A DNA stretch of 64,000 nt, taken from positions 20,722,150 through 20,786,149 of the forward strand of contig NC_080042.1 of the NCBI RefSeq assembly GCF_012489685.1, in the 5' to 3' direction. Positions 21,816 to 31,622 of the stretch are shown here, in pieces. Made by a program: the position numbers and the translations under genes. Under the pieces are notes generated by a model that was given only the letters and a program-made list of their open reading frames with translations, was not told the DNA's origin and searched no databases. The DNA is from Lotus japonicus (taxonomy: Eukaryota > Streptophyta > Magnoliopsida > Fabales > Fabaceae). The stretch's first letter is position 1, and each line of letters opens with the position of its first letter.

Positions 21816-23487
21816 GGACGGGTGAATGGTCACTTTCGTCCCTAAAGTTACAGGCGCAGGGCATTTTAGTCCCTATTCTATTGAAATGTGGCATTTTAGT
21901 CCCTAAAGTTGCAAAACGTCAATCACTTTAGTCCCTAACTCGGATTCCGTTAGTGAACGTTAACGGGAAGGGTGATTTGGCACGTTAAGTGCCCTAATAG
22001 ACTCGCCACGTGGATTTAAATATTGGAATTTTTTTTGGGAAAACTAAAAAAACTTCAATTTAGTCCCCAACCAAAATCCCCATATCAGAAATGCTTCAAC
22101 CTCTTCATCATCTTCTTCCTCCTCATCATTACACTTCTTCAAAACCCAGGAAATTAACATAAACATAAAAACTCTCTTTTTTCTTCATCATCTCATTCAT
22201 GAACCAGATCATCAAAAAAAAAAAAAAATTAAGAAATCACCATGTAACCCCACCGTGAAACTCCATAGCCACCACCATACCCAATTTCCCTTCTTCAACA
22301 TCCACCATAACCATCACTTTCTCCCTCTCGATCCAGGTTTGAGACCCTGCAAAAGTAGATCTGGTTTGATCTGAGTTTTAGACTCTGTGAAACCCCATAG
22401 CTACCACCATTTCCATTTATGGAGGATAAGAACGAAAAGGAAAAATAGTCTTATGGGGTTTCTGGGTTTAGGGTGGATTCCAGATATGACCCCAAAACCC
22501 AGATTCGCGAACATGCTGCATCAAAAGTGTAGAGGATTTGGGAAAGAAAGTGTTTTTAGAGTTATTTTGTTTATGGGTTTTGGTTTTAGGGTTTCGGATG
22601 TGAAAATGAAAATAGTGAGGCCAAATGAGTTGATGATGAAGCTTTTATTTCGGATTTTTTTGATGCAAAGTTTTCATCTTTGATTTGATTTGTTTCTGGG
22701 TGTTATTTACACTTTACTGATGAGACTTTCTGATCAATTTTTTCAATTTGACTTCAAATTTCCGTGCTTTGACTTCAAATTGAACGAATAATAAAAATGG
22801 GTCTGTCAAGTTTTGGGTCTTTTGAAAATAATTGGAGAAATATGGAGAAGACATATATAAACATTGAATTATTGAGATGGAGGTCGTGGGTTTTGAATTT
22901 TAACACCTATACCCATCAATTTCATTTACTTGTGGTTGATTGAATTCTACTCTTTTACTTTGAAAGACTTATTCAGCGCCTATCTGATTGGGATTGTTGT
23001 TTGGACAGTATATTTTGGGGTTAAAGGCTTTTTCCTGTTAGATCTATCTATTGTGTGTCTTATAATTCTTTTTTGTTTTGGTGCCAATGTTCTTTTGTGA
23101 AATCATAAACATATACAGTACATTTTGCTTGCTGGGATGAAAATTTTGTGTTGTGATTGTTATCTAAGCCTGGGAAGAAGATGAGGAGGAAGAAGATGAT
23201 AGAGAGGTTGAAGCATTTCTGATATGTGGATTTTGGTTGGGGACTAAATTGAAGTTTTTTAAGTTTTTCCAAAAAAAATTCCAATATTTAAATCCACGTG
23301 GCGAGTCTATTAGGGCACTTAACGTGCCAAATCACCCTTCCTGTTAACGTTCACTAACGGAATCCGAGCTAGGGACTAAAGTGATTGACGTTTTGCAACT
23401 TTAGGGACCACGGGCGACATTTCAATAGAATAGGGACTAAAATGCCCGACGCCTGTAACTTTAGGGACGAAAGTGACCATTCACCCC
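21816..23487. mobile_element. Non-autonomous MULE with long terminal inverted repeats
   Basis: 1,672 bp, flanked by a perfect 9-bp duplication TTTGAATTG (21807-21815 and 23488-23496), the size expected for Mutator-like elements. The terminal inverted repeats are about 310 bp (21816-22127 and 23175-23487), starting with GGGTGAATGGTCACTTTCG. The 1.05-kb centre has no transposase. A 297-base open stretch at 22387-22683 is unassigned and may be captured DNA or chance. Confidence 0.88.
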
Positions 23488-23496
23488 TTTGAATTG

Positions 23497-24404
23497 CTGT
23501 AGAGAAAGTAAACTTTGCAGTATAATTAATTACCATTCTCGGAATGATAAATTAATTAATGTCCCAGTTTCAAAATTTTAGAAAATTTTCTATAATTGCT
23601 CGAAAAATACTTTTTAAATAAACGTTAATATACATATAAGGTTGCAATTGTTATATGAAAGTTACGTAGCTCAAATGGTTTGTGACTCTTATTTTTTTAT
23701 CTTGAAAATTTACGTTTCATGTTTTAAGGTTTCTGTATTTTAAAATATCTTTTACCTTTAAATAGCATTTTTTTATAACTACTCTCACAAGTCTTTCACT
23801 TAAAAAAATGGATTATTTTACTCTTAATTATTAGTTTTTGAGAGAAATTTATAAAAATATAAGCAATTGATTTATTAAATGGTCTCTTTTACTCTTGGCT
23901 AATAAATGTTGTTATCATCTTAAAATTGTTTTGTTCACCATCTTCATGAAGTAAAGAGTAAGTGTTGCAAATGCATGCCATTCGAACTACACCATGTTTC
24001 ATTTTATAATTGCAACGTTATATGTATATGAACGTTAATTTTTAGAGTAAAGTACTCACCCCCTCAAGGTTTGTTAGAACTACACTCTACCTCATTCTTA
24101 TCTAAAATCTACACCCCACCCCATTTTATATAGAGGCAAATTTAGTGACGAAAAATATTCTTCATTAATAATTAGTTATTATTTAAATTGTTAATCAATA
24201 ATTTCAAAAAATATTTTCAATATAATCAATAAATTTAAAAATGAAAACATCACAGTCCTCCTCATTCTCTCAATCGCATTCTTCCTCCGTAAATTCACAA
24301 TGCAAATTCTGCAATAGCACACCTGAATTTCAAAATTTCCCTTTTCTCAATTTGAATGTTCACAAGTTTTCTAAGTTGTTTCAATTTTTATATTTTTTAT
24401 CAGC
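23497..24404. other. AT-rich intergenic DNA
   Basis: No gene or clear repeat. A short open frame at 24241-24453 overlaps the leader of the unknown gene copy that follows and is not supported as a protein. Confidence 0.35.
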
Positions 24405-24790
24405 ATCTTCATTCTCTCTCCCAATTTATTTCTTCAACTCCACTCACCCTTAACCTAATCAAATCTCATTCAATGGACCAGCCCCAAATCAATACTCAAA
24501 TTTTTCTCCTAATTCTCTACAAATCGTTGATCAAACTATCACAACATCCACCCATTCCATTGCATATCGACACCCTTGCGGCGACGACAGTGAACGACGG
24601 TTGCGATGATACCTCGGTGGTTCTTAGAAGAACAGCGGCAACCGCCACAAACTCATCGGAGGATAGTGTTCTTTCCTCTCATCTGAACCTGCGAGCCTTC
24701 ACGCAGAATCGCTACGCCGTGGAATCGTCGTATCTAAAGCATGGCAGCGAGCACTCGCAGCGCAAATTCTTGTACCTTAAGAACGGTTAA
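24405..24790 (+). pseudogene. Unknown gene 5' end, partner of 18420-18720
   Basis: Plus-strand copy of the leader and first exon also found inverted at 18420-18720. It encodes DTSVVLRRTAATA then SEDSVLSSHLNLRAF, and the frame remains open to a TAA at 24788-24790. I do not recognise the family. Because the paired copy diverges after SEDSVL, at least one of them is a fragment. Confidence 0.4.
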
Positions 24791-25286
24791 GAAAGCTTTG
24801 CTTAATTTTTTTTTCCAGAGGCTTCTCTCTTTGGATGAAGTACATTGTAGGTATAAGCTTTAGAAGATTTTAGTCATCCTTATACTTGAGGACCATTGAT
24901 TCTCAATTTCTCCTCTCTCATTCTCGGCCACTGTTTCAGTTTTGTTCACCTAAAATCTCTGAATGTCGATCTCTTGCCGTTTTTAGGTTATTGTGTTTGT
25001 ATGTTTTCAAGCAATCAACATTTCATTTCGTCTCCGTTGCCATCGCCGATTTCTACCGCCGGTGAGTTGTCTCCCCTCTCATTTTCCTCCACTATTCCAG
25101 GTCTATGCTCTGTCTCGATGTTAGGAGGGATACATATACGATGATGTTGATGTTATATTAAAGATCTTAGCTGGCTTCGTACCTCGCAGGGCGCTTAGGC
25201 ACGGGTGAGAACTTGTTGAGTGCAGTATTCACATCAATTTTAATATTTGATGAAGTCATGCTTTTATCATTTGTAACGGTTAATGT
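24791..25286. other. Intergenic DNA before the copia element
   Basis: T-rich with a possible donor (CCG|GTGAGTTG near 25060) after a Ser/Pro-rich open stretch. No gene can be supported. AATGT at 25282-25286 is the left target-site duplication of the copia element. Confidence 0.35.
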
Positions 25287-26214
25287 TGTAAGATCAAGTT
25301 TTGATCGAGTAGTACAACTCTATGTTTTGATGATTACAAGTTAACATTTTAGTATGAACAATTTTGATACTCTAACGTGTTTTTCTGAGTGTGCTTTTAC
25401 AGGCTCTGACCTATATCTAATCTCACACAAATCAGAAGCACTGTGCTTAAAGAGTGTCCCAAGCAACGCTTTCGCAATCTCTATGTTCAGTCTAAACAGT
25501 AGAAAAGCTTCAGAAGATCTGAAGTATATCAAGCTCTGATGTGGACTCAGTCACTTGAAGTTCTGAAGATCCAGACGTTCTGACAACCCAGACACTCTGA
25601 AGGTTCAGATGATCTGATGGTGTAGAAGACTCTGAAGATCCAGAAACTGAAAAGTGGAAACTCTGAAGTCCAGAAGCCAGATGGCTCTGAAGACCAAGTA
25701 CTTCGCTCTGAGTTTAGAATCGGAAGATACAATGGTCAGAGGATCCATGCTTCCCTTTGACTCTGATCAACGAGCTTCACAAGTTCCAACACGAAGCATT
25801 CCTCTGATCAGAAGTCTACTAGGTTTAAGGTCAAGTCACTATCCAAAGTACAAAAGCAAATGTACTATCCTGACGACCTACCTAACATTCTCAGCCACAG
25901 CAGAAGCTGGAAATTCCAGACCTGCCCTCCAACGGTAGCATTCCCATGCAGTGTTCAAACCCTAATCCTTGGAGTACAATTATCTGATTAGTGGATTGCC
26001 TTCATTCTAAGAAGGAAGAAATCACCTTAACGGGTGGACTGGATTAGCTTGAGTGATTCATCAAGTGAACCAGGATAAAATCCTTGTGTGCTTTCCTATC
26101 CCTTATCTCAAGCACTTTATTTGTTCACGAAAGATTTGATAAAATCTTAAGGTGGAAGTTTTATTCTGAAAACGTTATTCAAACCCCCCCTTTCTACCGT
26201 TTTTCATACCTTCA
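25287..26214 (+). repeat. 5' LTR of the SIRE-like element
   Basis: 928 bp, starts TGTAAGATCAAG and ends CATACCTTCA. Multiple 'tctgaag' words recur between 25500 and 25700, giving a loosely repetitive middle. Confidence 0.95.
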
Positions 26215-26216
26215 AT

Positions 26217-26228
26217 TGGTATCAGAGC
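26217..26228 (+). promoter_or_regulatory. Primer-binding site
   Basis: TGGTATCAGAGC, complementary to the 3' end of initiator methionine tRNA and the usual PBS of plant copia elements, two bases after the LTR. Confidence 0.93.
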
Positions 26229-26254
26229 GCAAGTTCTGATTACCACACCTAACA

Positions 26255-28198
26255 ATGTTCAGTGATCCGGGCCGGTGTGAAAAACAAATGGCTACCACCA
26301 GTGAAACGCAAAAAGATGGCTACAATGCAAAGCCTCCCATGTTCGATGGGCAAAGATTCGAATATTGGAAAGACAGATTAGAAAGCTTCTTTCTGGGTTT
26401 CGATGCAGATCTCTGGGATATCATTGTGGATGGCTATGAGCGTCCAGTTGATGCAGATGGCAAGAAGATTTCCAGATCAGAGGTGACTGCTGAGCAAAAG
26501 AAGCTCTACTCACAACACCACAAAGCTAGAGCTATTCTTCTTAGTGCTATTTCCTATGAAGAGTATCAGAAGATTACAGATCGTGAGTTTGCCAAGGGCA
26601 TCTTTGATTCCTTGAAGATGTCTCATGAAGGAAACAAGAAAGTGAAAGAATCAAAGGCGCTGTCTTTGATCCAGAAATATGAATCCTTCATCATGGAGCC
26701 CAGCGAGTCCATTGAGGATATGTTTTCCAGATTTCAGTTGCTGGTAGCTGGAATAAGACCTCTCAACAAGAGCTACACAACAAAAGATCATGTCATAAGG
26801 GTCATCAGAAGCCTTCCTGAAAGCTGGATGCCTTTAGTGACTTCAATAGAGCTTACAAGAGATATTGAGAGTATGAGTCTAGAAGAACTCATTAGCATAC
26901 TGAAATGTCATGAGCTGAAGCGCTCAGAGATGCAGGATCTGAGGAAGAAATCAATAGCCTTAAAATCTAAATCTGAGAAGGCTAAATCTGAGAAGTCAAA
27001 AGCTCTCCAAGCTGAAGCAGAAGAATCTGAAGAAGCATCAGAAGATTCTGATGAAGATGAGCTGACTCTGATTTCAAAGAGACTCAACCGCATCTGGAAG
27101 CACAGACAGAGCAAGTACAGAGGCTCTGGAAAGGCCAAAGGAAAGTCTGAATCCTCATCAGGCCAGAAGAAGTCCTCAATCAAGGAAGTCACATGTTTCG
27201 AGTGCAAAGAATCAGGGCACTACAAAAGTGACTGTCCAAAGCTGAAAAAGGACAAGAAGCCAAAGAAGCACTTCAAGACAAAGAAAAGTCTGATGGTGAC
27301 TTTTGACGAATCAGAGTCAGAGGATGTTGACTCTGATGGTGAAGTTCAAGGACTCATGGCCATTGTCAAAGATAAAGGAGCAGAGTCAAAAGATGAAACT
27401 GATTCTGACTCAGCATCAGAAGAAGATCCTAACTCAGACGATGAAAATGAGGTATTCGCTTCTTTCTCAACCTCTGAACTAAAACATGCTTTGTCTGATA
27501 TTATGGATAAATATAACTCTTTATTGACTAAGCATAAAAAGTTGAAAAAGGATTTCTCTGCTGCTTCTAAGACTCCTTCTGAACATGAGAAAATTATTTC
27601 TGATTTGAAAAATGATAATCATGCTTTATTGAATTCTAACTCTGTGCTTAAGAACCAAATTGCTAAGTTAGAAGAAGTAATTGCTTGTGATGCCTCTGAT
27701 AGTAAACATGAATCTAAATATGAAAAATCCTTTCAAAGATTCCTGGCTAAAAGCGTAGATAGAAGCTTAATGGCTTCAATGATCTATGGCGTAAGCAGAA
27801 ATGGAATGCATGGCATTGGCTATTCTAAACCTAATAGAAATGAGCCCTCTATGCCTAAGGATAAATCATTATATGAATGCTTTGTTCCCTCTGGTACTAT
27901 ATTGCCTGAACCTTTACCTGTTAAAGTTGCTAACCCCCCTCTCAAAAAGGGAACATTCTCTATGTCTAAATATCATGCAAAAATTCCTTTACATTATCAT
28001 GTTGAGAGACCCAAGGTGATCAGAACCTCTGAGGTAACTAACAAGAGAGGACCCAGAAAGTGGGTACCTAAGGATAAGATTATCTATGTTGCAGATATCC
28101 TTGATAGCTCCACTGAAACACCAATCACGGTATCTGGACAGTGGATGCTCGTGTTACATGACGGGAGAAAGGCGTATGTTCCAAGAGCTAAAACTTAA
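26255..28198 (+). CDS. SIRE-like Gag polyprotein
   Basis: 647 residues from an ATG 27 bases past the PBS. Residues about 20-240 form the copia-type gag domain (PPMFDGQRFEYWKDRLESFF start). A CCHC zinc knuckle (CFECKESGHYKSDC) lies at about 313-326, between Lys/Ser-rich stretches. Acidic Ser-rich segments follow at 350-410 and a coiled coil at 420-485. The end overlaps the protease segment of pol by roughly 110 bases in a different frame (pol is +1). Gag packages the RNA into virus-like particles. The frame is uninterrupted. Confidence 0.9.
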   Translation: MFSDPGRCEKQMATTSETQKDGYNAKPPMFDGQRFEYWKDRLESFFLGFDADLWDIIVDGYERPVDADGKKISRSEVTAEQKKLYSQHHKARAILLSAISYEEYQKITDREFAKGIFDSLKMSHEGNKKVKESKALSLIQKYESFIMEPSESIEDMFSRFQLLVAGIRPLNKSYTTKDHVIRVIRSLPESWMPLVTSIELTRDIESMSLEELISILKCHELKRSEMQDLRKKSIALKSKSEKAKSEKSKALQAEAEESEEASEDSDEDELTLISKRLNRIWKHRQSKYRGSGKAKGKSESSSGQKKSSIKEVTCFECKESGHYKSDCPKLKKDKKPKKHFKTKKSLMVTFDESESEDVDSDGEVQGLMAIVKDKGAESKDETDSDSASEEDPNSDDENEVFASFSTSELKHALSDIMDKYNSLLTKHKKLKKDFSAASKTPSEHEKIISDLKNDNHALLNSNSVLKNQIAKLEEVIACDASDSKHESKYEKSFQRFLAKSVDRSLMASMIYGVSRNGMHGIGYSKPNRNEPSMPKDKSLYECFVPSGTILPEPLPVKVANPPLKKGTFSMSKYHAKIPLHYHVERPKVIRTSEVTNKRGPRKWVPKDKIIYVADILDSSTETPITVSGQWMLVLHDGRKAYVPRAKT

Positions 28199-28904
28199 GC
28201 CTGGAGGCGAAGTTGGCTTTGGTGGCAACGAAAAGGGTAAAATTGTTGGTACTGGTACTATTTGTGTAGATAGTAGTCCATGCATTGATAATGTTTTATT
28301 GGTAGACGGTTTAACACATAACTTATTGTCTATAAGTCAATTAGCTGACAAGGGTTATGATGTTATTTTCAATCAAAAGTCCTGCCGGGCTGTAAGTCAG
28401 ATCGATGGCTCTGTTCTGTTTAACAGCAAGAGGAAGAACAACATTTATAATATCAGATTATCTGAGTTGGAATCTCAGAATGTGAAGTGCCTTCTTTCTG
28501 TTAATGAAGAGCAGTGGGTATGGCATAGACGGTTAGGGCATGCCAGTATGAGAAAGATTTCTCAGCTGAGTAAGCTCAACCTTGTCAGGGGCTTACCCAC
28601 TCTGAAGTTCTCTTTAGACGCTCTTTGTGAAGCATGTCAGAAAGGCAAATTCACAAAAGTCCCTTTCAAGGCAAAGAATGTTGTCTCAACCTCAAGGCCG
28701 TTGGAACTTCTGCATATCGACCTATTTGGACCAGTGAAAACTGAGTCTATAGGTGGCAAGAGATATGGGATGATCATTGTTGACGACTATAGCCGATGGA
28801 CATGGGTAAAATTTCTAACCCGCAAGGATGAGTCTCATTCTGTGTTCTCTACCTTCATAGCCCAAGTGCAAAACGAGAAGGCTTGTAGGATTGTGCGTGT
28901 CTGA
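28086..28904 (+). pseudogene. SIRE-like pol: protease and integrase N-terminal half
   Basis: The pol frame, +1 relative to gag. The protease motif LDSGCSCYMTG is at about 28134, then LLSISQLADKGYDV. The integrase zinc finger (H-H-C-C: HRRLGHASM...CEACQKGK) and first catalytic Asp (LLHIDLFGP) follow. It is cut by a TGA at 28902-28904, immediately before the second catalytic Asp segment. How ribosomes would enter pol from gag, by +1 shift or otherwise, is not shown by the sequence. Confidence 0.85.
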
Positions 28905-30203
28905 AGTGACCATGGTGGAGAGTTTGAGAATGACAAGTTTGAGAGTCTGTTTGATTCCTATGGAATTGCACATGATTTCTCTTGTCCCAGAACTCCTCAA
29001 CAAAATGAGGTTGTTGAGAGGAAGAACAGAACTCTTCAGGAGATGGCTAGAACCATGCTCCAAGAAACTGGCATGGCTAAGCACTTTTGGGCAGAGGCAG
29101 TAAACACAACATGTTACATTCAGAACAGAATCTCTGTGAGACCAATTCTGAATAAGACTCCCTATGAATTGTGGAAGAATATAAAACCCAATATTTCATA
29201 TTTTCATCCTTTTGGTTGTGTTTGTTATGTTCTTAATACTAAGGATAGATTGCATAAATTTGATGCTAAGTCTTCTAAATGTCTATTGCTTGGTTACTCT
29301 GATCGTTCTAAAGGTTTCAGATTTTATAATACTGAAGCTAAAACAATTGAAGAATCTATTCATGTTAGATTTGACGATAAGCTTGACTCCGACCAGTCAA
29401 AGCTAGTTGAGAAATTTGCAGATTTAAGTATAAGTGTTTCTGACAAGGGCAAAGCTCCAGAGGAAGCTGAGCCAGAGGAAGATGAATCAGAAGAAGCTGG
29501 TCCCTCTGATTCACAGTCTCAGAAGAAGAGCAGAATCACTGCAGCTCATCCTAAGGAATTGATTCTGGGCAACAAAGATGAACCAGTCAGAACCAGATCA
29601 GCCTTCAGACCCTCTGAAGAGACCTTGCTCAGTCTGAAAGGATTGGTGTCCTTAATTGAACCTAAGTCAATTGATGAAGCTCTCCAAGACAAGGACTGGA
29701 TTCTAGCTATGGAAGAAGAACTGAATCAATTTTCCAAGAATGATGTTTGGAACTTAGTGAAGAAACCTCAAAGTGTCCATGTGATTGGAACCAAATGGGT
29801 ATTCAGAAACAAGCTAAATGAGAAAGGAGATGTAGTCAGAAACAAGGCAAGGCTAGTTGCTCAAGGCTACAGTCAGCAGGAAGGAATAGACTACATTGAA
29901 ACATTTGCTCCAGTAGCAAGACTAGAAGCAATCAGACTGTTGATCTCTTTCTCAGTGAATCACAATATAATTCTTCATCAGATGAATGTTAAGAGTGCCT
30001 TCCTAAATGGTTACATCTCAGAGGAAGTCTATGTTCATCAACCCCCAGGCTTTGAAGATGAGAAGAAACCAGACCATGTTTTCAAATTGAAGAAATCCCT
30101 CTATGGTCTGAAGCAAGCTCCCAGAGCATGGTATGAGAGACTCAGCTCATTCCTTCTGGAAAATGAGTTTGTAAGGGGTAAAGTAGATACAACTCTCTTT
30201 TGA
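28905..30203 (+). pseudogene. SIRE-like pol: integrase C-terminal half and RT fingers/palm
   Basis: Same frame as the upstream segment after the TGA. It starts with SDHGGEFEN (second Asp), then [15 protein letters not shown] (catalytic Glu; the usual Gly before VVE is Glu). An acidic linker (about 29460-29520) follows, then RT from [10 protein letters not shown] through [14 protein letters not shown] to [17 protein letters not shown] at 30201-30203 ends it before the YVDD box. Confidence 0.87.
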
Positions 30204-31186
30204 AAAACTTACAAAGATGATATCTTAATTGTGCAAATTTATGTTGATGATATAATATTTGGTTCTATAATCAATCTCTATGCAAAGAATTTTCTGAGAT
30301 GATGCAGGCTGAATTTGAAATGAGTATGATGGGAGAACTCAAGTACTTTCTGGGAATACAAGTTGATCAAACACCAGAAGGAACATATATCCATCAGAGC
30401 AAGTACACTAAAGAACTTCTGAAGAAGTTCAACATGCTGGAATCTACAGTTGCCAAGACTCCAATACATCCTACATACATTCGGGAAAAAGAAGATGCAA
30501 GTGGTAAAGTTTGTCAGAAGCTCTATCGTGGTATGATAGGATCACTTCTATACTTAACTGCATCTAGGCCAGGTATTTTGTTTAGTGTCCATTTATGTGC
30601 TCGTTTCCAATCAGATCCAAGGGAAACCCACTTAACTGTTGTTAAGAGGATCCTGAGATATCTGAAAGGTACCACTAACCTTGGCTTGATGTATAAGAAA
30701 ACATCAGAGTATAAGCTTTCAGGTTATTGTGATGCTGATTATGCTGGAGATAGAACAGAGAGAAAAAGCACTTCTGGAAATTGTCAATTTCTGGGAAGCA
30801 ATCTAGTCTCATGGGCAAGCAAGAGGCAATCAACCATTGCACTATCTACTGCAGAGGCAGAATACATCTCAGCAGCAATATGTAGCACTCAGATGCTCTG
30901 GATGAAACATCAGCTGGAGGATTATCAAATCCTTGAGAGCAACATTCCAATCTATTGTGATAACACTGCTGCAATCTCACTTAGTAAGAATCCTATCTTA
31001 CATTCAAGGGCAAAGCACATTGAGGTAAAATATCATTTTATTAGAGACTATGTTCAAAAGGGCGTACTTCTTCTGAAGTTTGTTGATACTGACCATCAAT
31101 GGGCAGATATCTTTACAAAGCCCTTAGCAGATGATAGATTTAATTTCATTCTGAAAAATCTGAATATGGACTTTTGTCCAGCATGA
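30204..31186 (+). pseudogene. SIRE-like pol: RT catalytic box and RNase H
   Basis: After the TGA the frame continues through YVDDIIFGS (about 30240-30266). A one-base loss near 30270 then shifts frame. The rest is open from about 30275 to a TGA at 31184-31186: GELKYFLGIQVDQ, LYLTASRPGI, RNase H with DADYAGD, STAEAEY and YCDNTAAISLSKNP, ending in HQWADIFTKPL. Confidence 0.88.
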
Positions 31187-31622
31187 AGATGGATCAGAAC
31201 CTCTGACTATGATGCTTCTCTATCAGAAGATGTCTAGTTCAGAAGGTAACTCCATCAGAGTTTAAGTACCCATTGGTGCTCACTCTGAAGCTGAGATAGT
31301 AAACGTGTGTCAGTAGCTATGATACATCGTTCCTTGTGCCCGTGCTGACAGTCTGTCGTAATGAGTGTTGATGTGCTTCTCTCCAATGTGTGCTATTGAT
31401 TTTATCTGCTGCTATGATGTCTTTATTTTCTCAACCGTTGATTTTATTTTGCTTTTAATCAGCAACGGTTATTTTCAAAAACACACTATACACATACGTT
31501 CTCCATCACTTCTAATTTTACTCTCTCTCTCTCTTCGATTGTGAAATCCTTATCCCCACGATCTCTCTCTCTCTCTTATTTCATCCTCTACCTTTCTACC
31601 CAAACCTTCAACCGACTCAAAA
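31187..31622. other. Spacer between pol and third ORF
   Basis: 436 bp, non-coding, with CT-repeats (ctctctctct at about 31520-31580) just before the ATG of the third ORF. It could hold a splice acceptor or promoter for that ORF, but none is clear. Confidence 0.35.
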
